A stretch of 16,896 bases of DNA from Anaerolineales bacterium (GCA_024643945.1 JAHELX010000059.1:1-16896); one strand, 5' to 3'; counted from the first letter of the stretch, positions 1 through 7,518 are shown. The notes: generated from the letters alone by a model not told the origin. Numbers and translations: made by a program.

Positions 1-1
1 G

Positions 2-1102
2 TGCTCACTGTATGGGATGGAAACCACCCTCAGCGTAGTTCAGGATGATGCAGAGGCGATCAAGCGCCATCTGCTCGAGGCTATCGCTGCCAGCGACGCC
101 ATCCTCACCAGCGGTGGGGCATGGAAGGGAGAACGGGATCTGGTGGTCAGGCTGGTGGACCAATTAGGTTGGCAGAAGATCTACCACCGGGTCAGGATGG
201 GGCCGGGCAAGGCAGTTGGTTTCGGACTTTGGCGAGGAAAACCGGTCTTCTGCCTACCCGGGGGGCCACCTTCCAACCAGATGGCCTTTATCCAGCTCGG
301 CCTGCCAGGGCTGCTCAAATTGGGTGGGCAGAGACAACCGGGACTATTCAGGACAGTGGTCAAAGTCGCGGAGCGCGTCGAGGGGCAGAGGGATTGGACC
401 CAGTTCATCGCGGGGCGGTTCCGGAAAAGGGGGGACGAGATGCTCTTCTATCCGCTCACGATGACCAGCCGATTGGGATCTATGGCCGAAGCCGAAGGTA
501 TCCTGGCGATTCCAGAGGGTATAGCCCATATTCCACAAGGGGCAATGGTCTCAGTCCAGGTGTTGCCGTTAGTCCCCCTGAGCAGTCCCCTGGCCTGGCG
601 GGCCAGGCCGCCCGTGGTCTCTTTCGTGGCCAAATCTGGCACCGGCAAGACTACCTTTCTGGTGAAGCTGATCCCGGAGTTGAAAGCGCGAGGGCTGCGG
701 CTGGGTATGTTGAAACACCATGCTCACCCCACACCCTTCGATGTGCCGGGCAAAGATACCTATCGTCTCGCCCAGGCCGGGGCAGATGTGGTAGTGGGCG
801 CCAGCAGCGTGCAGGTGGCCGTTTTCCACCAGGAAGATGGTTCTGCCAACCTGGATGGTATCATCGCCCGTCATTTTGCCGGGCTGGATCTGGTCTTGGC
901 CGAGGGTTTCAAGCAGGGGGATTATCCCAAGATTGAGATCCACCGGGCTGGCCATAAGGCCGAATTACTCTGTGAACCGGGCGACCTGCTGGCCCTGGTG
1001 ACCGACGAGCCGATGGCTTACAACCTGCCCCAGTTCGATCTGGAGGATGCAGCCGCCGTGGCCGATTTTCTGCTGGCATGGCTGCGCGGACCTGCGACAT
1101 AG
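2..1102 (+). CDS. moeA: MoeA-MobB fusion (molybdopterin molybdotransferase + guanine-nucleotide-binding MobB domain), 5' end outside window
   Basis: This is the C-terminal part of a molybdenum-cofactor protein. The frame is open from base 2, and its first residues (CSLYG before the Met at 17) read like the interior of a MoeA molybdopterin-binding domain, so the true start lies upstream. Residues are counted from that Met. Residues 1-105 hold the MoCF_BD core, with SDAILTSGGA near 26-35, MGPGKAVGFG near 61-70 and LPGGPPSNQMAF near 80-91. Residues about 110-185 are the small C-terminal MoeA beta domain. From about 199 a MobB P-loop domain follows: AKSGTGKT (205-212), KHHAHPTPFDVPGKDTYR (233-250) and LAEGFK..PKIEIHR (294-310). 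MoeA inserts molybdate into adenylylated molybdopterin, and MobB binds GTP and is thought to help make the dinucleotide form of the cofactor. The first P-loop position is Ala instead of Gly, which the consensus allows. No gene in the window uses the cofactor. Confidence 0.93.
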   Translation, partial: CSLYGMETTLSVVQDDAEAIKRHLLEAIAASDAILTSGGAWKGERDLVVRLVDQLGWQKIYHRVRMGPGKAVGFGLWRGKPVFCLPGGPPSNQMAFIQLGLPGLLKLGGQRQPGLFRTVVKVAERVEGQRDWTQFIAGRFRKRGDEMLFYPLTMTSRLGSMAEAEGILAIPEGIAHIPQGAMVSVQVLPLVPLSSPLAWRARPPVVSFVAKSGTGKTTFLVKLIPELKARGLRLGMLKHHAHPTPFDVPGKDTYRLAQAGADVVVGASSVQVAVFHQEDGSANLDGIIARHFAGLDLVLAEGFKQGDYPKIEIHRAGHKAELLCEPGDLLALVTDEPMAYNLPQFDLEDAAAVADFLLAWLRGPAT

Positions 1103-1131
1103 ATTCTTCTTCCTCCTTGGCCTTTCACTTC

Positions 1132-1160
1132 TTGCCCAAAAACCAAAGTTAAGTTATACT
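1132..1160 (+). promoter_or_regulatory. sigma70-like promoter ahead of the tRNA-like region
   Basis: TTGCCC (1132-1137), a 17-bp spacer and TATACT (1155-1160) predict a transcript start near 1167, about 65 bases after the moeA-mobB stop. The first thing downstream is a hairpin, a tRNA-like sequence and a terminator, not a reading frame, so the promoter seems to serve a short RNA. It is called from consensus match only. Confidence 0.5.
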
Positions 1161-1183
1161 CTTATCCGTAGTGACAATAGGAG

Positions 1184-1211
1184 GATGGGTCAAGTTTTCA
1201 CCTGGCCCATC
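1184..1211 (+). other. RNA hairpin (9-bp stem, 10-base loop)
   Basis: GATGGGTCA (1184-1192) pairs with TGGCCCATC (1203-1211) through nine pairs, one of them G-U, around a 10-base loop. No T-run follows, so it is not a convincing intrinsic terminator. It would sit near the 5' end of a transcript started by the promoter at 1132-1160. It may be part of the leader of the tRNA-like RNA or a remnant 3' structure of moeA-mobB. Confidence 0.45.
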
Positions 1212-1217
1212 GTAACA

Positions 1218-1294
1218 GCCAGCGAATTTCCTGCGGGCACCAACTCGCCTTGTAAGCGGTCGGTCGTCGGTTTGAGTCCGATCTAGGGCTTCCA
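1218..1294 (+). pseudogene. degenerate tRNA-Thr(TGT)-like sequence
   Basis: The 3' two thirds fold like a tRNA. The anticodon stem is CTCGC/GCGGT (1244-1248/1256-1260) around the loop CTTGTAA, with T33, anticodon TGT (Thr) at 1251-1253 and A37. A 5-base variable loop follows. The T-stem is GTCGG/CCGAT around TTTGAGT, then CTAGGGC and TTCCA. From 1218 the length to the discriminator is exactly 73 bases, and GG falls where G18-G19 should be. The D-stem does not pair, and only about four of seven acceptor pairs form (5' GCCAGCG against 3' CTAGGGC). T-loop position 56 is T instead of C, the anticodon stem has a C-T mismatch, and one extra T precedes CCA. A functional tRNA is therefore unlikely. 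The best reading is a decayed tRNA-Thr gene, or a 3' tRNA duplicate left by an integration event. An unusual tRNA-like RNA is also possible. Confidence 0.45.
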
Positions 1295-1312
1295 CGAGAG
1301 CCGAAGACAGAG

Positions 1313-1381
1313 AGCTAGTGCTTCCTGGCTAATAATGGGTGAAGAGCTCCGCCAGGATGTTGCGAAGCTTTTTTTATTTTT
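1313..1381 (+). terminator. intrinsic terminator after the tRNA-like region
   Basis: TCCTGGC (1323-1329) pairs perfectly with GCCAGGA (1351-1357). AGCT at 1313-1316 can pair with AGCT at 1366-1369 as an outer clamp. A run of seven T, one A and five T follows at 1369-1381. With the promoter at 1132-1160 it bounds a transcript of about 210 bases that contains the tRNA-like sequence. The 21-base loop is longer than usual. Confidence 0.6.
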
Positions 1382-1422
1382 ATACGCATTATACGCAAAC
1401 CTTAACTTTGACCGCCCCCTGT

Positions 1423-1510
1423 GTACTTGTCCGGAAATAATTTGCTACTTTTGTAATCAGTTTACGCTCGATTTGCCGATTGAAGTGCAAAGCGATTATT
1501 GGACAAGTAC
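1423..1510. repeat. AT-rich imperfect inverted repeat
   Basis: GTACTTGTCC (1423-1432) is repeated inverted as GGACAAGTAC (1501-1510). Inside these arms AATAAT (1435-1440) matches ATTATT (1495-1500), and TTGC.ACTT..AATC further in on the left matches the inverted right arm with small gaps. The whole 88 bp can thus form one long imperfect hairpin. The region is clearly more AT-rich than its surroundings and lies between the terminator and the kinase-like gene. No transposase or clear target duplication was seen. It could be a small non-autonomous element, an operator region or a structured 5' leader. Confidence 0.45.
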
Positions 1511-1544
1511 TTTGAGCAACCCAACTTGGATCGATTGGTGGAGC

Positions 1545-3245
1545 ATGGCCGTTGCGTCCCAACCCCCAACGTCAGCCCCCTTTGATCGGATGCGCTACTT
1601 GCGCGTGGCGAGCTTCTTCGCTGGAGTTCTCATCTCCATCATTTGGTGGGACCTCATCTTGAGACAGGTGCCGGGGCTGCGAGGTTTGGCGCAGCGCTCG
1701 TCCTTGGCACGTTGGCGCCACATTGCGCGGAGCTTTCGTGGTCTGGCGGTACAGATGGGAGGCGTTCTCATCAAATTAGGCCAGTTCCTCAGCATCCGGG
1801 TAGATGTGCTGCCGTCGGAAGTCACGGTTGAGCTGGCAGATTTACAAGATGAGGTTCCCGCCGAGAGCCTGGCCGACATCCAGGCGGTTATTGCCCAGGA
1901 ATTTGGCCGCCCGGTAGATCAAGTTTTCGAATGGTTTGCCCTGGAGCCCGAAGCAGCCGCCTCACTGGCCCAGGTTCACAGAGCCAGACTGGTCAGCGGC
2001 GAGGAGGTCGTCGCCAAAGTCCAACGGCCCCGCATCGAAATGCTGGTGGAAACCGACCTGGCCGCTATCAACCTGGCCATTAAGTGGCTCAAGTTGTATC
2101 GTCCTATCACCCGCCGCGCTGACCTGGACCGCATCTTTAACGAGTTCGCCACGACCACCCGTAACGAGTTGGATTTTGTGGCCGAGGGGAAGAATGCCGA
2201 GCGGTTCGCGGCCGACTTCGCCGACGACCCCGGCATTTACATCGGTGAGATCTACTGGGATTACACCACTCGGCGTGTTCTGACTATGGAGAATGTGGCC
2301 AGTATCAAGATCACCGACTTCGAAGCCATCGAAGCGGCGGGCATCAGCCGAGAACAGGTAGCTCGTCGCCTATACGACACCTATCTTAAACAAATCTTCA
2401 TCACCAATTTTGTTCACGCCGATCCCCACCCTGGCAACCTCTTTGTGTATCCGTTGGATCAGGACCCCGACGTTAGCTCGGATGCTTCCCGTCCCTTTCT
2501 GCTCATTTTTGTAGATTTCGGCATGGTGGCGGCCATCCCCGAGCGGCTGCGGGCCAATTTGCGTGATTACGTCATCGGCCTGGGCACGCGTGATTCTCAT
2601 CGCATTGTGCAGGCTTATATAGACGCCGGCGTTCTTCTGCCCGGCGCTGACCGGAAGCGGCTGGAGGAGGTCCACGACGTGATGTTTCAACGTCTGTGGG
2701 GCGTCAAGATGGGACAGCTTCGCGACGTTGCCTTTGAAGAAGCCGAGTTTCTCTTGCGAGAGTACCGTGACATTGTGTACGAGATGCCTTTTCAGTTCCC
2801 GGCTGACGTGCTATTCGTGGGGCGGGCTGTTGGCATTCTATCGGGTATAGCGACCAGCCTCGACCCGGACTTTGACCCCTGGGAGGCGACGATCCCCTTC
2901 GCCGAGAAGCTGGCAGCCGACGAGATAGCTCGCGACTGGCGTGGCTGGTTGGACGAAATCGGGAATCTGATGCGCCTGGCACTGCAATTGCCAACCCGGA
3001 TTGACCGGCTCATCACCCAGGTGCAGCGCGGCGAGCTGACGATGCAAGCCTCGCTGGCGCCTGACACAGCGCGGGCACTGCGTCGGCTCGAACGGTCGGT
3101 AGACCGCCTCACCTGGGGAGTGATTTTCGCTAGCCTGCTGATTTCGGGGACGGTTCTACATTTAAGCCAGGGGCCGAATGGGTTGAGTATCAGCTTGTTG
3201 GTCATGGCAGCACTGGCGCTGCTGTGGGGATTAACCCGGCGATAA
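1545..3245 (+). CDS. ABC1/UbiB-family atypical kinase-like membrane protein
   Basis: The 566-residue product belongs to the ABC1/AarF/UbiB family, membrane-anchored protein-kinase-like ATPases linked to isoprenoid quinone synthesis or lipid homeostasis; the substrate is unknown. In order it has an N-terminal membrane segment (about 21-37), the family-specific KLGQ motif (77-80), the Ala-rich loop EAAAS (136-140) that replaces the normal Gly-rich loop, Lys158 in VVAKVQRP, ELDF (208-211), the catalytic-loop equivalent HADPHPGN (291-298) and DFG (324-326). Two C-terminal hydrophobic helices lie at about 523-540 and 546-563. All signature residues are intact. The frame is open from 1335, but that stretch runs through the terminator and inverted repeat and encodes Cys/aromatic-rich sequence unlike the family. 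ATG 1545 gives the usual family length and has GGTGGAG just upstream, though very close to the start. ATG 1590 is an alternative. Confidence 0.9.
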   Translation: MAVASQPPTSAPFDRMRYLRVASFFAGVLISIIWWDLILRQVPGLRGLAQRSSLARWRHIARSFRGLAVQMGGVLIKLGQFLSIRVDVLPSEVTVELADLQDEVPAESLADIQAVIAQEFGRPVDQVFEWFALEPEAAASLAQVHRARLVSGEEVVAKVQRPRIEMLVETDLAAINLAIKWLKLYRPITRRADLDRIFNEFATTTRNELDFVAEGKNAERFAADFADDPGIYIGEIYWDYTTRRVLTMENVASIKITDFEAIEAAGISREQVARRLYDTYLKQIFITNFVHADPHPGNLFVYPLDQDPDVSSDASRPFLLIFVDFGMVAAIPERLRANLRDYVIGLGTRDSHRIVQAYIDAGVLLPGADRKRLEEVHDVMFQRLWGVKMGQLRDVAFEEAEFLLREYRDIVYEMPFQFPADVLFVGRAVGILSGIATSLDPDFDPWEATIPFAEKLAADEIARDWRGWLDEIGNLMRLALQLPTRIDRLITQVQRGELTMQASLAPDTARALRRLERSVDRLTWGVIFASLLISGTVLHLSQGPNGLSISLLVMAALALLWGLTRR

Positions 3246-3251
3246 ACTGCT

Positions 3252-3302
3252 TGGGAGAGGGGAGACTGCTCCCCCCCTCTCCCAGAGTTGGGAGAGGGGG
3301 GC
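3252..3302. repeat. REP-like G/C-tract palindrome, probable bidirectional terminator
   Basis: Three related arms lie between two convergent genes. Arm 1 is TGGGAGAGGGG (3252-3262), arm 2 CCCCCCTCTCCCA (3272-3284) and arm 3 TGGGAGAGGGGGG (3289-3301). Arm 2 pairs with arm 3 in a perfect 13-bp stem with a 4-base loop, or with arm 1 in an alternative stem of about 11 bp. There is no T-run on either side. Similar G/C-tract palindromes occur as dispersed intergenic repeats in many bacterial genomes. The position suggests transcript-end formation or 3'-end protection for both genes. Confidence 0.6.
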
Positions 3303-3321
3303 GAGGGGACAGTAAGGGACT

Positions 3322-5028
3322 CTAGGTCGCTACATGCTTCTTCTCTTCCTCCATCAGCTCGCGGCGCAAAATCTTGCCCACCATCGTCTTGGGCAGGTCT
3401 TGGCGGAACTCCACGTACTTGGGTACCTTGTACCTGGCCAGGCGCTCGCGGCAGAACTCGAGAATCTCCTCTTCAGTGGCAGTCTCGCCTGGACGCAGAA
3501 CGATGAAAACTTTGGCCCGTTGGTCACCCCCACCAACCGGCACGCCGATGGCTGCTGCCTCCAGCACCTTAGGATGTTCATAAAGCACATCCTCAATCTC
3601 ACGCGGGTAGACGTTCATTCCGCCGGCTGCCAGAATCATGTCCTTCTTTCGATCCACAATGCGGAAGTAGCCGTCTTCGGTCATTTCAGCCACATCGCCG
3701 GTGTGTAGCCACACTTTTCCCGACTCGTCCTGGCGCAAGACATTAGCTGTTTCGGTTGGCATGCCCCAATAACCCTTCATCACTTGTGGGCCATTGATGC
3801 ACAACACGCCCGGTTCGCCTGGCCCCAGCGTCTCTGTCTCCGTATCGGCGTCTACGATCTTGCAATCAGTGTCTGGAAAAGGCACACCGATGTAGCCAAT
3901 GCGCCCCCCGCTGCGGATGGGGTTACAGTGGGTCACCGGTGTGGCTTCGCTCAGACCATACCCCTCCACTAACTTGCCGCCGGTGATGCGCTGGAATTCC
4001 TCTTGCACTTCCGGCGGCAGCCCGGCCGCGCCGCTGATGCAAACTTTGATGGACTTCACGTCGTACTTACCAGCCTTCACATCAGGGTGGTTATTGATCG
4101 CCGCGTACAGGGAGGGCACGCCGGGGAACATAGTCGGTTTGTGTTTGTTGATAGCTCCCAATAACTGGTCGAATTCCCGGGGATTGGGGATAAGAACCTG
4201 CGCGTACCCGCGGTAAATCGACTGGTTCATGCAGACTGTCATCGCATAGCAGTGGGTGAGGGGCAGCGCAGTCAGTGATACCTCTTTGCCCTCGACCCCG
4301 TCTACCATCCAATCTGCGGTCTGAATGGCGTTGGCGACCACGTTGCGCTGGGTGAGCTGAGCCCCCTTGGGCACGCCGGTCGTGCCACCAGTGTACATCA
4401 ACACGGCGGTGTCTTCGGGCGCGATGTCTACCGGCGTCGGCTTGTCGGGTGCGCCACTCAGGATGTCCTGGAACCAATACGTGTTGGGATCTGCAGAGAT
4501 ATCAACCCGGTGGCCGTCTTTCTTCTCCCGGGCCAGCGTAAAGAGGACTTTCAGCAGACCCGGGAAGTATTCTTTGATATTGGCGACGATCACGTGTTCC
4601 AGTGTGGTGTTGGGTCTGGCTTGCTTTACCATGGGATACAACAAACTGAGGCAAATGGCTATCTTTGCGCCCGAGTCGTTGGCTTGATGTTCAAACTCAC
4701 GGGCTACATAAAGGGGGTTGCTGGGGACCATGATGCCCCCGGCTCGCAGAATGGCATAATAGGCAATGACGAATTGCGGACAATTCGGCATGTACACGGC
4801 GACCCGATCACCCTTCTTCAATCCAAGCTGTTGCAACCCGGCTGCAAACTTATCAACCAATGTGTTGAGCTGACGATAGGTCAACTTGTTGTTGAAAAAA
4901 ATGAGGGCCGTGTTGTCGGGGTACTTGGCAGCGGTGTCGCTTAGGAATTGGTGGACTGGGATGGGCGGATAATCAATGCTAGTTGGTACGCCCTCTTCAT
5001 AATGCTGGTTCCACACTCTTGCTTCCAT
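3322..5028 (-). CDS. fadD: long-chain fatty acid-CoA ligase (AMP-forming, FadD-like)
   Basis: This adenylate-forming enzyme activates fatty acids with ATP and CoA to acyl-CoA plus AMP and pyrophosphate, for beta-oxidation or lipid synthesis. The 568-residue product has the full set of ANL motifs: the phosphate loop YTGGTTGVPKG (212-222), GYGLSEAT (356-363), WLHTGD (440-445), the hinge region DRKKDMILAAGG (459-470) and the C-terminal catalytic Lys in KTMVGKI (Lys552). Length is typical for FadD/LcfB enzymes. ATG 5028 is preferred to the longer open frame (to 5109) because AAGGAGG lies at good spacing before it and the sequence that follows is the conserved N-terminus. It is transcribed alone, convergent with the UbiB-family gene and divergent from the response regulator. 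Chain-length preference cannot be read from the sequence. Confidence 0.93.
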   Translation of the reverse strand: MEARVWNQHYEEGVPTSIDYPPIPVHQFLSDTAAKYPDNTALIFFNNKLTYRQLNTLVDKFAAGLQQLGLKKGDRVAVYMPNCPQFVIAYYAILRAGGIMVPSNPLYVAREFEHQANDSGAKIAICLSLLYPMVKQARPNTTLEHVIVANIKEYFPGLLKVLFTLAREKKDGHRVDISADPNTYWFQDILSGAPDKPTPVDIAPEDTAVLMYTGGTTGVPKGAQLTQRNVVANAIQTADWMVDGVEGKEVSLTALPLTHCYAMTVCMNQSIYRGYAQVLIPNPREFDQLLGAINKHKPTMFPGVPSLYAAINNHPDVKAGKYDVKSIKVCISGAAGLPPEVQEEFQRITGGKLVEGYGLSEATPVTHCNPIRSGGRIGYIGVPFPDTDCKIVDADTETETLGPGEPGVLCINGPQVMKGYWGMPTETANVLRQDESGKVWLHTGDVAEMTEDGYFRIVDRKKDMILAAGGMNVYPREIEDVLYEHPKVLEAAAIGVPVGGGDQRAKVFIVLRPGETATEEEILEFCRERLARYKVPKYVEFRQDLPKTMVGKILRRELMEEEKKHVAT

Positions 5029-5123
5029 TGTGTACTCTCCTCCTTGAGATGATAGCAGGCAAAAATCCACCTGGCGGCGCGAAACATGAAAATGCTTTTC
5101 GCGCTGCACGGTTTACTCCCAAT

Positions 5124-5161
5124 CTGATATCAGTATATGCCATTAGTCCCTGGTTTGTCAA
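5124..5161 (-). promoter_or_regulatory. promoter of the acyl-CoA ligase gene with palindromic operator candidate
   Basis: On the minus strand TTGACA (5161-5156), an 18-bp spacer and TATACT (5137-5132) make a near-consensus sigma70 promoter. Transcription would start near 5125, giving a leader of about 97 bases. A perfect 10-bp palindrome, CTGATATCAG (5124-5133), covers the start site and touches the -10. That is a classic place for a repressor to act. Which regulator would bind is unknown. Confidence 0.6.
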
Positions 5162-5215
5162 GAGATTTAGCAAAATTCTCAACCTGTCCATAAGCTTTGT
5201 CTCATTTCTCAAAGG

Positions 5216-5245
5216 TTTCCACTTTGTAGTAAAATAAGGTATACA
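5216..5245 (+). promoter_or_regulatory. promoter of the two-component operon
   Basis: TTTCCA (5216-5221), an 18-bp spacer and TATACA (5240-5245) lie 30 bp upstream of the response-regulator start, and AAAGGAC (5261-5267) serves as ribosome binding site. The region does not contain a clear 11-bp phased CTTAAG array like those at 7519 and 14899, so autoregulation is not evident. Confidence 0.4.
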
Positions 5246-5274
5246 TACAAACTATCTCGTAAAGGACAAGGCAC

Positions 5275-5973
5275 ATGGACACCCATATTTTGCTGGTAGA
5301 TGACGACGCGCTCCTGCGCCGCAGCCTGGCTTTCAACTTGGAGCAAGCGAGCTATCGGGTGAGCACCGCCGCCACCGCAGAGGATGCCCTGGCCCTGGCC
5401 CGCCGTGATCGGCCTGACTTGGTTCTCCTGGACATCGGGCTGCCCGGCATGGACGGCCTGGATGCTCTGCGCTACTTCCAGGCACAGGTCGGTGTGCCGG
5501 TTATCTTCCTTACCGCGCGCCGGCGCGAATTGGACCAAGTGCTGGGATTGGAGCTGGGGGCCGATGACTATATCACCAAGCCCTTCGACCTGGATGTGCT
5601 CCTGGCCCGCATCAAGGCTGTACTGCGACGGTCTGAACGGCCGACAGGCCCGGTAGCCGAGCCGACCCCTTTGACGGTGGGTGACATGGAGATTGACCCG
5701 GCCGCCCACACAGTCACCCTGGCTGGTAGCCCCATAGAGCTGCCCCCCCGAGAGTTCGATCTGCTGCACACTCTGGCATTGGAAGCCGGACGGGTAGTCT
5801 CCGCCGACAAGTTGCTGAGCCGCGTCTGGGGAGCAGAGTACGAGGGTGAATCCCAGGTAGTCTACGTTCATATCCGCTGGCTGCGTGAGAAACTGGAGAA
5901 AGACCCCCACAACCCACGTCGCATCATCACGGTGCGCGGAGTCGGCTACAAATTAGAGCCACAGGGGGCATAA
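5275..5973 (+). CDS. OmpR/PhoB-family response regulator
   Basis: This 232-residue cytoplasmic DNA-binding regulator is phosphorylated by its partner kinase. The receiver domain covers about 1-118, with the acidic cluster DDD (9-11), the phospho-acceptor Asp53 in LLDIGLPGMDG, Thr80 in VIFLTAR and Lys102 in YITKPFD. The C-terminal winged helix (about 132-230) carries the family pattern REFDLLHTLALEAGRVVS, then VVYVHIRWLREKLE and a final RGVGYKLE. All phosphorylation residues are intact. OmpR-family regulators of this architecture bind direct repeats spaced about 11 bp, which is exactly what is seen upstream of the next transcription unit (7519) and of the NRAMP gene (14899). Its stop codon overlaps the kinase start in TAATG, so the two genes are translationally coupled. 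Confidence 0.95.
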   Translation: MDTHILLVDDDALLRRSLAFNLEQASYRVSTAATAEDALALARRDRPDLVLLDIGLPGMDGLDALRYFQAQVGVPVIFLTARRRELDQVLGLELGADDYITKPFDLDVLLARIKAVLRRSERPTGPVAEPTPLTVGDMEIDPAAHTVTLAGSPIELPPREFDLLHTLALEAGRVVSADKLLSRVWGAEYEGESQVVYVHIRWLREKLEKDPHNPRRIITVRGVGYKLEPQGA

Positions 5974-7418
5974 TGTTCAGCACGCTGCGCCGCCGTTTGA
6001 TTCTCAGCCATGTGCTTCCTCTGCTGGTGATCATCCCTGTGATGGGCATCACGCTCATTTACGTGCTGGAAACGAAAGTGTTGTTGGCCGACCTGTCCAG
6101 GGAGTTGACTGGCAACGCTGTATTGATAACCGACCTGGCCAGCGACAAACCTGATCTCTGGCACGACCCGCCAAAAGCCCAGACCTTTGTAGATCACGTG
6201 AGCGAGCACTTAACGGCGCGGGTCATGCTGCTGGACACCCAAGGGCGATTATTGGCCTCTAACGAATCTGAAGACGCCAAGCGCATAGGGCAGACAATGG
6301 ATCTCCCTCCTCTGACCGATGCCCTGGCCGGGAAAGTCAGTGTAAACACGACTTACAGCCAGTATCTGCAGACCGAGATAGTGGATGTGTGGGCTCCCGT
6401 CTTTGGCCCTAATCAGCAGGTCGTAGGTATCGTTCGCGTGAGTCACCGATTGGCCAGCGTCCAAGAGCAGTTCTTGCGCCTGCGCTATCTCATCGCCGGG
6501 GTGCTGATCGGCGGGCTCCTCCTGGGTGGTGCCATCGGCTTGATTCTGGCTTTGAATATGGAACGTCCCCTGCAACAAGTGACTCAGGCCATCTATCGGC
6601 TGGCCAGCGGGCAGGAATTGATGCCACTCTCGGAACAAGGGCCAGAAGAAATTCGTTTGCTGGCACACGCCTTTAACACCCTGGTAGAACGTCTGCGTAG
6701 CCTGGAGCAGGCCCGGCGCCAGTTGCTGGCCAACCTGGTACACGAACTGGGTCGGCCTCTAGGGGCGCTACGCTCGGCGATCCGCGCCTTGCGAGATGGT
6801 GCAGATAAGGACGCAGCGCTGCGTCAAGAGCTGTTGGTAGGTATGGCGGAAGAAATGGATCTCCTGCGCCGCTTGCTGGACGATCTCGCTCACCTCCACG
6901 ACCAGGTACTGGGAATGCTAGAACTGGACCGCCGGCCTGTCACTTTGAGCGAATGGCTGCCGCGCGTACTGATTCCATGGCGGGAAACGGCCTACAAGAA
7001 GGGATTACACTGGCAAGTCGCGATCCCCAACGCGTTACCCTCCCTGGAAGTAGATCCCGACCGGCTGACCCAGGTCCTGGGCAACCTGCTCAGCAATGCC
7101 ATCAGGTACACGCCGGCGAGAGGTACGGTGTCTGTCAGGGCCGGCGTTGAGGATGAGGCGGTCTGGATTCGGGTGAGTGACACCGGGCCGGGCATCACAC
7201 CGGAGGAGCAGGCTCACATTTTCAACCGCTTCTACCGCGGGAGCCAGGCCGGCCGTTTCCCGCAAGGCATGGGCTTGGGGCTGAGCATTGCGCGCGATTT
7301 GGTTATTGCCCACGGCGGGCGGCTAGAGGTGGAAAGTACACCTGGCCAGGGCAGCCACTTCACCGTTTGGATTCCCTTGGAGCCCAACAAGATTCCGCTC
7401 TCTCAGAACGATTGCTGA
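5973..7418 (+). CDS. membrane sensor histidine kinase
   Basis: This 481-residue kinase is the partner of the preceding regulator. Transmembrane helix 1 is at about 10-32, an extracytoplasmic sensor region of about 135 residues follows, and helix 2 is at about 172-194. Next come a HAMP domain (about 195-245), the dimerisation/phospho-acceptor helix with His257 in NLVHELGRPLGAL, and the ATPase domain with the N box (NLLSNAIRYTP, Asn375), G1 (DTGPG, 403-407), F box (FNRFYRG) and G2 (GMGLGLS, 432-438). The H-box reads HELGRPL instead of the common HELRTPL; His and Glu are kept. The sensor region looks like a double-Cache or PAS-like fold by size, but no ligand can be named. The start is set by the overlap with the upstream stop and by AGGGGG just before it. 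Confidence 0.94.
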   Translation: MFSTLRRRLILSHVLPLLVIIPVMGITLIYVLETKVLLADLSRELTGNAVLITDLASDKPDLWHDPPKAQTFVDHVSEHLTARVMLLDTQGRLLASNESEDAKRIGQTMDLPPLTDALAGKVSVNTTYSQYLQTEIVDVWAPVFGPNQQVVGIVRVSHRLASVQEQFLRLRYLIAGVLIGGLLLGGAIGLILALNMERPLQQVTQAIYRLASGQELMPLSEQGPEEIRLLAHAFNTLVERLRSLEQARRQLLANLVHELGRPLGALRSAIRALRDGADKDAALRQELLVGMAEEMDLLRRLLDDLAHLHDQVLGMLELDRRPVTLSEWLPRVLIPWRETAYKKGLHWQVAIPNALPSLEVDPDRLTQVLGNLLSNAIRYTPARGTVSVRAGVEDEAVWIRVSDTGPGITPEEQAHIFNRFYRGSQAGRFPQGMGLGLSIARDLVIAHGGRLEVESTPGQGSHFTVWIPLEPNKIPLSQNDC

Positions 7419-7518
7419 TAGTTAGACAGGATATCCACCTCAACCTTTCCCAGTTTTCCTCTCTAACTCGTATTCCTCGCATCCATTTGCGGTGGGCTGC
7501 CAAACCCATTCTCCTGGG

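Noticed and set aside
1218..1260. Resemblance to a cobalamin-riboswitch core (AATTTCC, then TTGTAAGCGG).
   Set aside because: The expected pairing around the first motif and the later conserved boxes are missing, while the anticodon arm and T-arm of a tRNA fit in exact spacing.
1047..1286. 79-codon open frame over the moeA-mobB end and the tRNA-like region.
   Set aside because: No ribosome binding site, no recognisable protein pattern, and it overlaps better supported RNA structure.
1401..1406. Single CTTAAC-like site upstream of the UbiB-family gene as another member of the phased-repeat regulon.
   Set aside because: Only one unit is present, with no 11-bp partner and no extended -10 at the matching distance.
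1335..1544. Longer N-terminus for the UbiB-family protein (ATG 1335).
   Set aside because: It runs through the terminator loop, T-run and AT-rich inverted repeat, lacks a ribosome binding site and has Cys-rich sequence unlike the family; start 1545 gives the normal length.
3288..3506. 72-codon frame across the palindrome and the ligase 3' end.
   Set aside because: It is antisense to a conserved enzyme and begins inside the repeat; no protein pattern.
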